Shown: positions 23,358-32,883, numbered from the stretch's first letter. The stretch is DNA of 64,000 bases from an uncultured Collinsella sp. (GCA_902497025.1 CABVDJ010000001.1:158273-222272); one strand, 5' to 3'. Numbers and translations: made by a program. The notes: generated by a model from the sequence alone, not told the origin.

Positions 23358-24425
23358 ATGGCGCTTCCTGTGGTTTACGGCGGTCCCGGCCGGTATGTTC
23401 AGGGGCCGGGCGAACTGTCGCGTCAAGGCAAGTATTTGTCATGGTTGGGCTGCGCTGCCTATGTCTTGTTTGACCAGGGCACCGAGGATCGGCTGTGCAG
23501 ACAGATCGTCGATGGATTTCTGGACGACGATCTAAGCGAGCCGTTCTTTAAGATTTATGACGGTCCGTGTACGGAAGAGGCCGTTTTCGAAATGGCTAAG
23601 GAAGCCCAGGCCGAGTATTGCGACATGGTAGTGGGTATTGGCGGCGGCAAAATGCTCGATATCGCCAAGGCCGTTGCGTTTTATACCGAGTTGCCGTTGT
23701 GCGTATGCCCCACGGCGGCTTCGATGGACGGTCCGTGCAGCGCGATTTCGGTGCTGTATCACGAGGATGGGTCGTTCGACCGCTATCTGATGCTCGAGAA
23801 GAATCCAGACCTGGTCGTGGTCGATACCAACGTGGTCGCGTCAGCCCCGCTGCGCATGACGGTCGCTGGTATGGGCGATGCGCTGGCAACGTACTTCGAG
23901 GCGCGTTCGTGCGCCGCGGCGCACGGCGCCAACGAGCACGGTGGCGCACCGGGACACTTGGCCTTGGTTGCGGCTCGTGCCTGCTATGACACGCTTATGG
24001 AGTGCGGCGTCGCTGCCAAGCGCGATCTCAAAAAGGGCCGTATATCGCCGGCGGTTGAGCGCCTGATCGAGTGCAATATTCTGCTCTCGGGCGTCGGCTT
24101 TGAGAGCGGTGGCTTGGCGTTGGCGCATGCTATCGCCAACGGCCTGACGATTCTGCCCGAGTGCAAGGCCATGCATGGTGAGGCCGTGGCATTTGGCCTG
24201 GTGGTGCAGCTGCGCCTGGAGCGTGCGCCCGAGCTTGATCAGGTGCTCGAGTTTTGTCAGCGCGTTGGTCTGCCGACGACGCTCGAGGAGCTGGGTCTTG
24301 GCGAGATTTCCGATGCCGATCTGCAGGGTGTTGCAAATGCGGTCTTTAGAAACGAGCGCAATATGGCTAACGAACAGGCCAAGGTGACCAAACAAAAACT
24401 CGTGCAGCTCATGTGCGAGGCATAG
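23358..24425 (+). CDS. Glycerol dehydrogenase-like protein, second copy
   Basis: 355 residues, GldA family: VVGIGGGKMLDIAKAVA motif (about 90-106), AGMGDALATYFEA with the Asp ligand, ALAHAIANG and AMHGEAVAFG with the two His ligands. It differs from the preceding GldA throughout and is shorter at the C-terminus, so substrate may differ (another diol or hydroxyketone). The ribosome site is weak (GGGCGG). It is separated from gldA by a terminator. Confidence 0.85.
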   Translation: MALPVVYGGPGRYVQGPGELSRQGKYLSWLGCAAYVLFDQGTEDRLCRQIVDGFLDDDLSEPFFKIYDGPCTEEAVFEMAKEAQAEYCDMVVGIGGGKMLDIAKAVAFYTELPLCVCPTAASMDGPCSAISVLYHEDGSFDRYLMLEKNPDLVVVDTNVVASAPLRMTVAGMGDALATYFEARSCAAAHGANEHGGAPGHLALVAARACYDTLMECGVAAKRDLKKGRISPAVERLIECNILLSGVGFESGGLALAHAIANGLTILPECKAMHGEAVAFGLVVQLRLERAPELDQVLEFCQRVGLPTTLEELGLGEISDADLQGVANAVFRNERNMANEQAKVTKQKLVQLMCEA

Positions 24426-24576
24426 TTTGGCGCTTGATTGACCTTGTGCAATCGAGACGGCGATAGGCCATGGGCTATTTGCTGCAAAGATGCTCCGCGT
24501 GTAATTTGCCCGAGGCGTGGGCCGATAGCGTATCATTATCTCTTGCTTGTTTGCACTGCTCAGAGAGGGGCCGCGC

Positions 24577-25830
24577 ATGGCGCAGGAACACGATCTGTTT
24601 GATGACATTATCGAGATCAGCAAGGGTTTCGACTTTCTTAAAAACCCGCTTGGCGGTGTGACCGATGCACTCGATCCGTCGGCGCCGCAGTGGAATCCTG
24701 CCGACTACAAGGAGCGTCCGCGCGGTAACACCATTCCGTGCCTGACCTGCAAAAACGAAAAGAGCGGCTGCACCGCGTGCATGGACGTGTGCCCGGTCAA
24801 CGCTATCGAGGTCGAGGAAGACGCCATCGAGATCCTCGACTCCTGTCGCAAGTGCGGCCTGTGCGCCGCTGCCTGTCCGACCGAGGCAATCATCTCGCCG
24901 CGCTTGGCGCCCAAAAACGTCTACGACGACATTGTCTCGGCGGCTACGAGCCACGAGACCGCCTACGTCACCTGCACGCGTGCCCTTAAGCGCATGCCGC
25001 GCGAGAACGAAGTCGTCGTTGCCTGCGTGGGCGATATTACGGCCGAGACCTGGTTCTCGGTACTGGCAGACTATCCCAACGTGAGTGTGTACCTGCCGTT
25101 GGGCGTGTGCGATAAATGCCGCAACACCGGCGGTGAGGACATTCTGGGCGAGGCGATTGCGAAGGCCGAGGAGTGGTCCGGCACGGGTATGGGCTTGGAG
25201 GTCGACTCCAAGAGCCTCAAATGCCATAAGCGCCGCGAGTACGAGCGCAAGGAGTACATGGAAAAGATCGCCCGCACCACGGGCCTGACGGTGACCAAGC
25301 TCAATCCGGCGACGGCGGCGCTGGCCTCGGTGACGCAAAAGCTCAAGGCCCATCGCCATCAGATTACCCAGCTGGAGCGCACGCTCAACACCATGTGCGG
25401 CACCACGACGACCAAGCGTCGCCGTTCGCTCACGCACGGGCGGCAGCTGGTGCTCTCGACGCTGCAAAACCACCCCGAGCTTGCCCAGAACATGCAGGTG
25501 AGCACGCCGGAGTGCGATTTTGACAAGTGCACGTCGTGCGGCGAGTGCGTCAATGTATGCCCCACGTTCGCCTGCGATTTGGTGGGAAGCGGTCGCTTTG
25601 CACTGGAGTCCACGTATTGCCTAGGTTGCGGAGCTTGCGTCAAGGTGTGTCCCGAGCATGCGCTTAAGTTGGTTGAGCATGATGCATCCAACCTGGTGGT
25701 CGTCGATCCCGAGGCCGAGGAAAAGGCCGCCCAGAAGGCGAAGGCTCATGAAGAAGCTGAGAAGGTCAAGGCCGAAGCAAAGGCCAAGCTCGACAAGATG
25801 CTCGATCAGGTGGAGAAGCTCGCAGACTAG
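24577..25830 (+). CDS. 4Fe-4S cluster protein with four Cys motifs
   Basis: 417 residues from ATG 24577 (GAGAGGGG upstream). Two ferredoxin-type pairs: CTACMDVCPVNAI and CRKCGLCAAACPTEAI near residues 60-105, and CTSCGECVNVCP and CLGCGACVKVCPEHA near 315-360. Between lies a domain with HydF-unlike features and a KCHKRREYERKEY stretch; the C-terminus is a Lys/Glu/Ala-rich helix. It is probably an electron-transfer protein, but its partner is not in this window. Confidence 0.75.
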   Translation: MAQEHDLFDDIIEISKGFDFLKNPLGGVTDALDPSAPQWNPADYKERPRGNTIPCLTCKNEKSGCTACMDVCPVNAIEVEEDAIEILDSCRKCGLCAAACPTEAIISPRLAPKNVYDDIVSAATSHETAYVTCTRALKRMPRENEVVVACVGDITAETWFSVLADYPNVSVYLPLGVCDKCRNTGGEDILGEAIAKAEEWSGTGMGLEVDSKSLKCHKRREYERKEYMEKIARTTGLTVTKLNPATAALASVTQKLKAHRHQITQLERTLNTMCGTTTTKRRRSLTHGRQLVLSTLQNHPELAQNMQVSTPECDFDKCTSCGECVNVCPTFACDLVGSGRFALESTYCLGCGACVKVCPEHALKLVEHDASNLVVVDPEAEEKAAQKAKAHEEAEKVKAEAKAKLDKMLDQVEKLAD

Positions 25831-25844
25831 CTAAAAGAACGTAA

Positions 25845-25952
25845 ATGATGGCCGGTGGGACAGGTACTGCCCCACCGGCCAAAAAAGTTGCGGTGGAATA
25901 GTTCCTGTTTTGCCCTTAAGCTGGCCATTCTAGGAACTATTCCACCGCAACT
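25845..25952. repeat. Paired long inverted repeats between convergent genes
   Basis: GGCCGGTGGG and CCCACCGGCC (about 25851-25880) form one hairpin. A second, 21-bp perfect arm AGTTGCGGTGGAATAGTTCCT (25886-25906) repeats inverted at 25932-25952 with a 25-nt loop. It lies between the convergent 4Fe-4S and GntR genes; no T-run suits a classical terminator. Confidence 0.75.
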
Positions 25953-25961
25953 AATAAATGG

Positions 25962-26717
25962 TTAGTTCATGCTGCTTTGGTGGCCGGTTCGACCGGTACC
26001 GTTGCGCGTCACGGTTTCATGGAGCAAAAAGAACCCGGGGACCTGTTTTGTCTCGGTGTATTCCATAAGGATGCCGTCGGCGTTGTAGGTCTGCCCGCGT
26101 ATAACGGCGAGTGCGTTAAAGTCGTCGAGATCGAGCACGCGCGCATCTTCGGGCGTGGGGTGCTCAATCGTTACATCGCGTTTGCCCGTGGCAATCTTAA
26201 TGCCAAGGTCTTCTTCGAGGTAACGATAAATCGAATCGTTGACAATCTCGGGTGTCAGTCCCGGTACCTGTGAGCTTAGGTAATAGGAGTCGTCGGAGCA
26301 CACGGCATGTCCGTCTGCATAACGAATGCGTTTGGCGCGTGTGAGCTCACAGCCTTCGGGAAACCCGGTAATCCCGGAGAGTGCCTTGCTACAGACGAGG
26401 AGCTCAAAGACGGTGGTGACAGTCTTGAGCTCAAAGCCTCGGCTGGTCGCGATTTCCTTAAAGGTCTCGAGTCCGCCGCCACCACGACTCTTCTCGTCAC
26501 TGATGTTGCGAATGACGCGCATGCCTTTGCCTTGCTGGGGGAGCACGTAACCATCTGCCGCAAGCATCGAGATGGCGCGACGGACCGTCATGCGTGAACA
26601 GTCAAACAGCTGCGTGAGCTCAGTCTCCGAAGGCAGATAACTCTGATAGGCGTATGTGCCGTCGTCAATCGACTGCTTCACGTTGTCATAAATAGTTTGG
26701 AAGATGGCTCGCGCCAT
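25962..26717 (-). CDS. GntR-family regulator (HutC/TreR type, UTRA domain)
   Basis: 251 residues. N-terminal winged HTH (residues about 10-70, SYLPSETELTQLFDCSRMTV and RRAISMLAADGYV), then a UTRA effector domain (about 95-235). Such proteins bind sugar phosphates and repress PTS operons. It is transcribed with the Zn-dehydrogenase and its probable operators, ACTTGTCTAGATA, lie in the divergent region at 27874 and 28005. RBS AGGAG. Confidence 0.88.
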   Translation of the reverse strand: MARAIFQTIYDNVKQSIDDGTYAYQSYLPSETELTQLFDCSRMTVRRAISMLAADGYVLPQQGKGMRVIRNISDEKSRGGGGLETFKEIATSRGFELKTVTTVFELLVCSKALSGITGFPEGCELTRAKRIRYADGHAVCSDDSYYLSSQVPGLTPEIVNDSIYRYLEEDLGIKIATGKRDVTIEHPTPEDARVLDLDDFNALAVIRGQTYNADGILMEYTETKQVPGFFLLHETVTRNGTGRTGHQSSMN

Positions 26718-26782
26718 GACGGTCTCCTAGAGCTGGGCGCGTGAACGACGGATGAGGGCCGCCCGCGCAGGTGTCAATCGAT

Positions 26783-27808
26783 TTACTTGCTGGGGTCGAT
26801 TATATATTTGCCCATGGCACGCAGGGCCGGGTCTGACAGGATGGCGCCGAGTTCATCGAGGGAAGCTACCTTTGCGACCATCGAGGATACGTCGAGCCTG
26901 CCAGAGTCGATGAGCTCGAGCGCGCGACGCTGCGTATAAGGGTTGATGTAGGACGAGGTGAGCACAAGCTCCTTCTGGAAGACCTCGAAGGGCTTGACGG
27001 TGATTGTCTCATCGGGCTTGGTGAGGCCGAACATCATGACCGTAGCCTTGTGGCCGGCGATCTGGATGGCCTGCTCGATGGTGACGGGCTTGCCAACACA
27101 CTCGATAACGACATCGACGTTGCCGACGCCCTCCTGCTTCAGGCGGGCCGGGACGTCCTCGTGGATGGAGTCGATCGTCAGATCGGCGCCGAGCTTGAGT
27201 GCAACCTCGCGTTTGCCCTCGACAGGCTCGAGCAAGACGACTTTGGTGGCGCCGGCGTTTTTGGCAAGCTGCATCATGAGCAGGCCGATCATGCCGCCGC
27301 CGATAACGACAACTGTGCTGCCGGGCTTGATGCTGCACATATCGATGCCGTGCAGGCAGCAGGCGACGGGCTCGGTCATAGCACCCTGCTCAAAGCTGGT
27401 GTGATCGCCCAACTTGTAGACTTGCTGCATATCGACGGAGCAGTACTCCGCAAAGCCGCCGTTAACGGTGGTGCCGTAGCCGGTCATATGCTCGCAGTAG
27501 TGGTTGATTCCGTCACGGCAGGGTTCGCAGCAGCCGCAGGGATGGTTTGGGTCGATGCACACGCGATCGCCCGGTTTAAAGCCAGCGACGTCGCTGCCCA
27601 CGGCCTCGACAACGCCCGCAAACTCATGACCAAGGATCGTGGGCGGGGTAACGTCGGCTGCACCCTTGTCGCCTTCATAGATATGAACGTCGGTACCGCA
27701 GACGCCGCAAGCTTTGACGTTGATCAGAACGTCGCGCCTGCCCACGGCCGGCTTTGCCGATTCCTCGACTCTGAGGTCGTGCTTTCCATAGAAGACCGCG
27801 CTTTTCAT
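26783..27808 (-). CDS. Zinc-dependent alcohol/polyol dehydrogenase (MDR family)
   Basis: 341 residues. Catalytic zinc site CGVCGTD (about 36-42) and GHEFAGVV with the His ligand (about 61), structural zinc CGCCEPCRDGINHYC (about 91-105), and NAD-binding VVIGGGMIGLLM (about 167-178). It resembles sorbitol/threonine dehydrogenases. A promoter TTGTAT-17-TATACT lies upstream with a GntR operator just before the -35. Given the divergent alpha-glucoside PTS and GH4 genes, a polyol substrate (for example sorbitol freed from maltitol) is an inference. Confidence 0.85.
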   Translation of the reverse strand: MKSAVFYGKHDLRVEESAKPAVGRRDVLINVKACGVCGTDVHIYEGDKGAADVTPPTILGHEFAGVVEAVGSDVAGFKPGDRVCIDPNHPCGCCEPCRDGINHYCEHMTGYGTTVNGGFAEYCSVDMQQVYKLGDHTSFEQGAMTEPVACCLHGIDMCSIKPGSTVVVIGGGMIGLLMMQLAKNAGATKVVLLEPVEGKREVALKLGADLTIDSIHEDVPARLKQEGVGNVDVVIECVGKPVTIEQAIQIAGHKATVMMFGLTKPDETITVKPFEVFQKELVLTSSYINPYTQRRALELIDSGRLDVSSMVAKVASLDELGAILSDPALRAMGKYIIDPSK

Positions 27809-28165
27809 GGTGACTCCTTAACGTGGCGGTGAATGTTGTAATGAAGTATAGGTATGCAAACATCCTTATACAAGCCTATCTAGACAAGTCGATAAATATT
27901 TTGTTTTAGAAGTTTTAGACAAACAGGCAATAACAGGCAAAACCTTTGAAATAAACCGTTCACCGTCAAATATCGACCGCTGACCGAACATGGAAACCGT
28001 ATTAACTTGTCTAGATAAGTGATATGATAAAAATAGAAGCGCAAGAAGTCAGGGAAGCGGGCCCACCCGTCCTATTGCACGAGGTACACGCAAACGGCGC
28101 GTCTGCGGTCTCGAGTGAAGCCAAAACCGCAGCCGCTCCGAATGAAGAGAGGGGGATTCCCCGTC
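27809..28165. promoter_or_regulatory. Divergent promoter region with two GntR operators
   Basis: Leftward promoter: TTGTAT (27873-27868), 17 bp, TATACT (27850-27845). Operator 1 at 27874-27889 reads ACTTGTCTAGATAGGC on the minus strand; operator 2 at 28005-28020 reads ACTTGTCTAGATAAGT on the plus strand, just before a TATGAT -10 (28023-28028) for the PTS gene. The rest is A+T-rich with no gene. Confidence 0.7.
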
Positions 28166-29775
28166 ATGATGCAAAAGATACAACGTTTCGGCGGTGCAAT
28201 GTACACGCCTGCAATTCTTTTCGCATTTTCCGGAATCGTCGTCGGCCTGGGTACGTTGTTTACCACCGAGGCGATCTTTGGCGAGATGGCCACTGCGGGT
28301 CATCTTTGGTTTGATTGCTGGAATGTGCTGCTCCAGGGTGGTTGGACGCTCTTTAACCAGATGCCGTTGCTGTTTTGCGTAGCGTTGCCAATCTCGCTCG
28401 CGAACAAGCAGAACGCTCGCTGCTGCATGGAGGCTTTGGCCATCTACCTTACCTTCAACTACTTTGTAAGCACAATCTTGGGGCAGTGGGGCCCTGTCTT
28501 TGGGGTCGACTACTCTGTCGAGGCGGGCAGCGGTACTGGTCTTGCCACTATCGCAAGCATCAAAACGCTTGATATGGGCATCATGGGCGCGCTTATCATT
28601 TCAGGTATCGCCACGATGCTTCACAACAAGTACTTCGACACCGAACTTCCTGAGTGGCTGGGCGTGTTCTCGGGCTCCGTGTTCATCTATATGATCGGTT
28701 TCTTCGTTATGGTTCCGGTCGCTCTTATCGCCTGCCTGGTGTGGCCGCATGTTCAGGCTGCTATCTCTGCCTTCCAGGGATTCATCCTTTCCGCCGGTAC
28801 GTTTGGCGTGGGTGTCTTTGCTTTCTTCGAGCGCGTGCTGATCCCTACAGGCCTGCACCACTTTATCTATACGCCGTTCTATTACGACAACGCGGCGGTC
28901 AACGGCGGCATCTTTGCTGCTTGGGCCAACATCCTGCCCCAACTGGCTGCCGATCCGAGCATTGCTCTTAAGGATGCCGCACCCTGGGCTGCCTATACCT
29001 GCCCTGGTTGGACTAAGGTCTTCGGCTCGCTTGGCGTCGCCATTGCGTTTTTATGACCGCCAAACCCGAGCGCAAGCAGCGCGTCAAGGCTCTGCTCATT
29101 CCCGTCACCCTTACCGCTATGCTTTGCGGTATCACCGAGCCGCTTGACTTCACCTTCCTGTTCATCGCGCCCGGCCTGTTCGTCGTCCACTGCGTGCTCG
29201 GAGCGCTTGGCTGCATGGCTCAAAACCTCCTTGGCGTCGTGGGCATCTTCGACGGCGGCATCATCTCGATGCTCTCGTGGGACTGGCTGCCCCTTTGGGC
29301 CGCACACGGTCTGCAGTACGCCATCTCCATCCTTGTCGGTCTGTGCTTTACCGCCCTTTGGGTCGTGGTCTTCCGTTTCCTGATCGTCAAGTTCGACTTT
29401 AAGACCCCCGGTCGCGAGGATGACGATGTTGAGGTCGAGCTCAAGTCCAAGGCCGACTACAAGCAAAAGCAGGGCGGTGCTGCTGCTGGCAAATCGGTCG
29501 CCCAGAGTAAAGATGATGAGCGCTTGGTGCTTGCCGAGAAGATCCTCGATCTGCTCGGTGGCACGGATAACATCATCGATGTAACTAACTGCGCTACCCG
29601 TCTGCGCGTTAACGTCAAGGACAAGAGCGTCGTTGCGCCCGAGGCTTCCTTCAAGGCGATCGGTACGCATGGCTTGGTGGTCCAAGGTCAGTCAATCCAG
29701 GTCATCATCGGCCTTACCGTCCCGCAGGTTCGCGAGAAGTTCGAGAGTCTTCTGAAGTTCGAGAGTCTTCTGTAA
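28166..29775 (+). pseudogene. Glucoside-type PTS EIICB, frameshifted at a T5 run
   Basis: The first frame (28166-29056) encodes EIIC (GGAMYTPAILFAFSGIVVG start, many membrane spans) and stops at TGA 29054-29056. The second (-1) frame continues without loss of homology from MTAKPERKQRV at 29053 to the rest of EIIC and a C-terminal EIIB with the phospho-Cys motif NCATRLR. In relatives I know, the motif AFxxTAKPE is continuous, so one gene is split at TTTTT (29048-29052). Slippage, a sequencing error or a true mutation would each fit. The sugar is probably maltose or another alpha-glucoside, given the GH4 gene next door. Confidence 0.75.
29737..29772 (+). repeat. 18-bp tandem duplication at the end of the EIIB frame
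   Basis: AAGTTCGAGAGTCTTCTG occurs twice in a row (29737-29754 and 29755-29772), directly before TAA, so the protein ends in KFESLL twice. It looks like a recent slippage duplication. Confidence 0.9.
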
Positions 29776-29793
29776 ACCATCGTCCATCGAAAC

Positions 29794-29833
29794 AATCGGC
29801 CTTGCAGAGCCGGTATGCACCGCAAGGCCGATT
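29794..29833 (+). other. Intercistronic hairpin between PTS and GH4 genes
   Basis: AATCGGCCTTGC (29794-29805) and GCAAGGCCGATT (29822-29833) form a 12-bp stem with a 16-nt loop. No T-run follows directly. It may be a weak terminator or an mRNA processing/stability element that sets the ratio of the two products. Confidence 0.6.
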
Positions 29834-29931
29834 CTAGAGATAAAAAACTCCACTTCTAGGTAACAATTCCAAACCGCGCAAGGCCGCGTGCGGGGACGGA
29901 TTGAGCAAGCGGCCAGAATGAGGAGGACATC

Positions 29932-31275
29932 ATGTCCAAGAAAAACTATGCCGTGACCATTGCCGGCGGTGGCTCCACCTTTACCCCGGGCATTGCCCTG
30001 ATGCTGCTCGAGGAGCGCGACCGCTTCCCGGTCAACAAGGTGACCTTCTATGACAACAACGCCGAGCGCCAGGAGATTGTTGCCAAGGCGTGCGAGATCT
30101 ACTTCCACGAGAACGCTCCCGAGGTTGAGTTCAACTACACCACCGACCCCGAGACCGCATTCACCGGGACCGACTTCGTCCTTGCTCACATCCGCGTCGG
30201 CCTGTACGCCATGCGTGAGCTCGACGAGAAGATTCCTCTCAAGTACGGCTGCGTTGGCCAAGAGACCTGCGGTGCCGGCGGTATCGCCTACGGCATGCGC
30301 TCCATCGGCGGCGTCATCGAGATCCTCGACTACATGGAGAAGTACAGCCCCAACGCCTGGATGCTCAACTACTCCAACCCCGCGGCCATCGTCGCCGAGG
30401 CCTGCCGCGTGCTGCGCCCCAACAGCCGCATCATCAACATCTGCGACATGCCGATCGACCTTATGGATAAGATGAGCCGTATGTGCGGCATCAAGGATCG
30501 TCGCGAGCTGCAGTATAGCTACTACGGCCTCAACCACTTTGGTTGGTGGAGCAAAATCTACGACAAGGAGGGCAACGACCTCATGCCGCAGATTAAGGAG
30601 CACATGGCTAAGAACGGCTACCTGGACGGCATCGAGCACGAGGCCGGTAAGGAGCAGCATGTCGAGGAGAGCTGGATTCACACCTTCGGCAAGGCCAAGG
30701 ATGTCTATGCTGTCGATCCCGAGACGATTCCCAATACCTACCTCAAGTATTACCTGTACCCGGACTATGTTGTCGAGACGTCTGACCCCAACTACACTCG
30801 CGCCAATGAGGTTATGGACGGCCGCGAGAAGAAGGTCTTTGGTGCTTGCCGCGACATCATCGCCAAGGGTACTGCCAAGGACGGCGGCTTTGAGCCAGAT
30901 GTACATGCCAACTACATCGTCGACCTTGCCTGCGCACTGGCCGAGAATACGCTCGAGCGCTTCCTGCTGATCGTCCCCAACGATGGCGCTGTGCCCAACT
31001 TCGACCCGACGGCCATGGTCGAGGTGCCTTGCATCGTCGGTTCCAACGGCTTTGAGAAGATCTGCCAGGGCCCGATTCCGCAGTTCCAGAAGGGCCTGAT
31101 GGAGCAGCAGGTTTCCGTCGAGAAGCTCGTTGTCCAGGCTTGGGTCGAGGGCAGCTACCAGAAGCTCTGGCAGGCACTCACGCTCTCCAAGACCATTCCT
31201 TCGGCGAGCGTTGCCAAGCAGATCCTGGACGAGCTCATCGAGGCCAACAAGGATTTCTGGCCCGAGCTTAAGTAA
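29932..31275 (+). CDS. GH4 6-phospho-alpha-glucosidase
   Basis: 447 residues. NAD-binding start VTIAGGGSTFTPGIALMLL, then the GH4 metal-binding motifs GAGGIAYGMR and LNYSNPAAIV, NICDMP, and GLNHFGWW. GH4 enzymes use NAD and Mn to cleave phosphorylated glucosides by oxidation-elimination. The NICDMP/GLNHFGWW set fits the 6-phospho-alpha-glucosidase (GlvA/MalH) branch. It cleaves the product of the PTS encoded just upstream. RBS GAGGAGG. Confidence 0.9.
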   Translation: MSKKNYAVTIAGGGSTFTPGIALMLLEERDRFPVNKVTFYDNNAERQEIVAKACEIYFHENAPEVEFNYTTDPETAFTGTDFVLAHIRVGLYAMRELDEKIPLKYGCVGQETCGAGGIAYGMRSIGGVIEILDYMEKYSPNAWMLNYSNPAAIVAEACRVLRPNSRIINICDMPIDLMDKMSRMCGIKDRRELQYSYYGLNHFGWWSKIYDKEGNDLMPQIKEHMAKNGYLDGIEHEAGKEQHVEESWIHTFGKAKDVYAVDPETIPNTYLKYYLYPDYVVETSDPNYTRANEVMDGREKKVFGACRDIIAKGTAKDGGFEPDVHANYIVDLACALAENTLERFLLIVPNDGAVPNFDPTAMVEVPCIVGSNGFEKICQGPIPQFQKGLMEQQVSVEKLVVQAWVEGSYQKLWQALTLSKTIPSASVAKQILDELIEANKDFWPELK

Positions 31276-31309
31276 GGACTACTGTCTCGAACTCTCACGC
31301 ATCTCTGCT

Positions 31310-31402
31310 TCATTTGCGCCGCCGCGGTGTCCGGATTCGCCCGGATGCTGCGGCGGCGCTATACTTATACAGTTTGAAGTACCTGTACCAAAAGGAGCTG
31401 TC
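31310..31402 (+). promoter_or_regulatory. Terminator-like hairpin and ychF promoter region
   Basis: GCGCCGCCGC (near 31317) and GCGGCGGCGC (near 31350) form a 10-bp stem with no T-run. TATACT follows at about 31361 and may be the -10 of ychF; the -35 is not clear. Confidence 0.4.
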
Positions 31403-32479
31403 GTGTCCCTTTCCATCGGTATCGTGGGCCTGCCCAACGTGGGCAAGTCGACGCTGTTCACCGCGCTTACCAAAAAGACTGGCCTTGCCGCCAACTACCC
31501 GTTTGCCACGATCGACCCCAACGTGGGTATCGTCGACGTGCCCGATAGCCGCCTGCAAAAGCTTGCCGACATCGTCAACCCGGGCCGCATTGTGCCGGCT
31601 ACGGTCGAGTTTGTCGACATCGCGGGCCTGGTGAAGGGTGCCAACGAGGGCGAGGGCCTGGGCAACCAGTTCTTGGCAAACATCCGCGAGACCGACGCCA
31701 TCTGCGAGGTCGTGCGCTACTTTAAGGACCCCAACGTCATGCGTGAGGTGGGCCGCACGGGTGAGTTCGTCGATCCCGCCGGCGATGCCGACACCATCAT
31801 GACCGAGCTCATCCTGGCCGACATGGGCACGCTCGAGAAGCAGCTGCCCAAGCTCGAGAAGGAGGCCAAGCGCGACAAGGAGCTCATGCCCAAGTTCGAG
31901 GTGGCCAAGCGTCTGCTTGCTTGGCTCAACGAGGGCAAGCGCGCCGCGTCCATGGAGATGACCGACGAGGAGCGTGCCGCCGCCAAGGGTCTGTTCCTGC
32001 TCACCATGAAGCCCATCCTGTATGTGGCCAACGTGGACGAGGATATGCTCAACGACGACCTGGCGCCCATCGACGGCGTCAAGCCGCTGCCTATCTGCGC
32101 CAAGATCGAGGCCGAGCTTTCCGAGCTCGATCCCGAGGACGCGGCCGACTACCTGGAGAGCCTGGGCCTGGAGCAGCCCGGCCTGGACGTGCTCGCTCAG
32201 GCTGCCTACAAGCTGCTCGGCCTGCAGTCGTTCTTTACGGCTGGCGAGATGGAGGTCAAGGCCTGGACGGTTCGCCAAGGCGCGACTGCCCCGCAGGCTG
32301 CCGGCGTCATCCACACCGACTTTGAGCGCGGCTTTATTAAGGCCGAGGTCATTGGCTACGACGACTACATCGAGCTCGGCGGCGAGCAGGGCGCCAAGGC
32401 CGCCGGCAAGTTGCGTATTGAGGGCAAGGACTATGTCATGGCCGATGGCGACGTCGTGCACTTCCGCTTTAACGTGTAA
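31403..32479 (+). CDS. ychF: Redox-regulated ATPase/GTPase YchF
   Basis: 358 residues from GTG 31403, with AAGGAG six bases upstream; the longer upstream frame has no start signal. G1 motif GLPNVGKSTLF (about 8-18), switch region with FVDIAGLVKGA, and the C-terminal TGS-like domain ending GDVVHFRFNV are all YchF features. YchF (Obg family) prefers ATP and binds ribosomes. Length is standard. Confidence 0.93.
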   Translation: MSLSIGIVGLPNVGKSTLFTALTKKTGLAANYPFATIDPNVGIVDVPDSRLQKLADIVNPGRIVPATVEFVDIAGLVKGANEGEGLGNQFLANIRETDAICEVVRYFKDPNVMREVGRTGEFVDPAGDADTIMTELILADMGTLEKQLPKLEKEAKRDKELMPKFEVAKRLLAWLNEGKRAASMEMTDEERAAAKGLFLLTMKPILYVANVDEDMLNDDLAPIDGVKPLPICAKIEAELSELDPEDAADYLESLGLEQPGLDVLAQAAYKLLGLQSFFTAGEMEVKAWTVRQGATAPQAAGVIHTDFERGFIKAEVIGYDDYIELGGEQGAKAAGKLRIEGKDYVMADGDVVHFRFNV

Positions 32480-32490
32480 GGACGACGCAT

Positions 32491-32874
32491 ATGTTCAAAT
32501 ATGGCAAAAAAGCCGGCTACATGGGCATCGCACTGCTGGTGCTTGCGGTGCTTCCGCTGGTGGTCGCAGCGTTTGTAATCCCCAACATTGGCCCCGAGGT
32601 GGCAACGAAGTTTAACGCAGCCGGCGAGGTGACGCGATGGGGCAAGAGCTACGAGCTGCTGGCGCTACCGGTGCTCAACCTGCTGCTGAGCGTGGCGACA
32701 TACTTTACGGCGGGACGTCAGGCCAAAAACAATGATGACTCCGCCGCCATGGCGCGCATCGTGTGCGAACGCTACCTGCGCAACGGTTGCATCACGGGTG
32801 TGTTCCTCAACGTGATCAACGTTTACTTTATGTACTCGGCGATTACCGGAACGGGCTTTGGCTTTGGTTTCTAG
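32491..32874 (+). CDS. DUF1648/SdpI-like membrane protein
   Basis: 127 residues with three membrane segments (IALLVLAVLPLVVAAFV, LLALPVLNLLLSVATY and a C-terminal span). The segment PEVATKFNAAGEVTRWGKSY is the DUF1648 motif. Such proteins occur in small-membrane immunity or signal modules. It follows ychF closely, possibly co-transcribed. Confidence 0.7.
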   Translation: MFKYGKKAGYMGIALLVLAVLPLVVAAFVIPNIGPEVATKFNAAGEVTRWGKSYELLALPVLNLLLSVATYFTAGRQAKNNDDSAAMARIVCERYLRNGCITGVFLNVINVYFMYSAITGTGFGFGF

Positions 32875-32883
32875 CTTGTCCTT

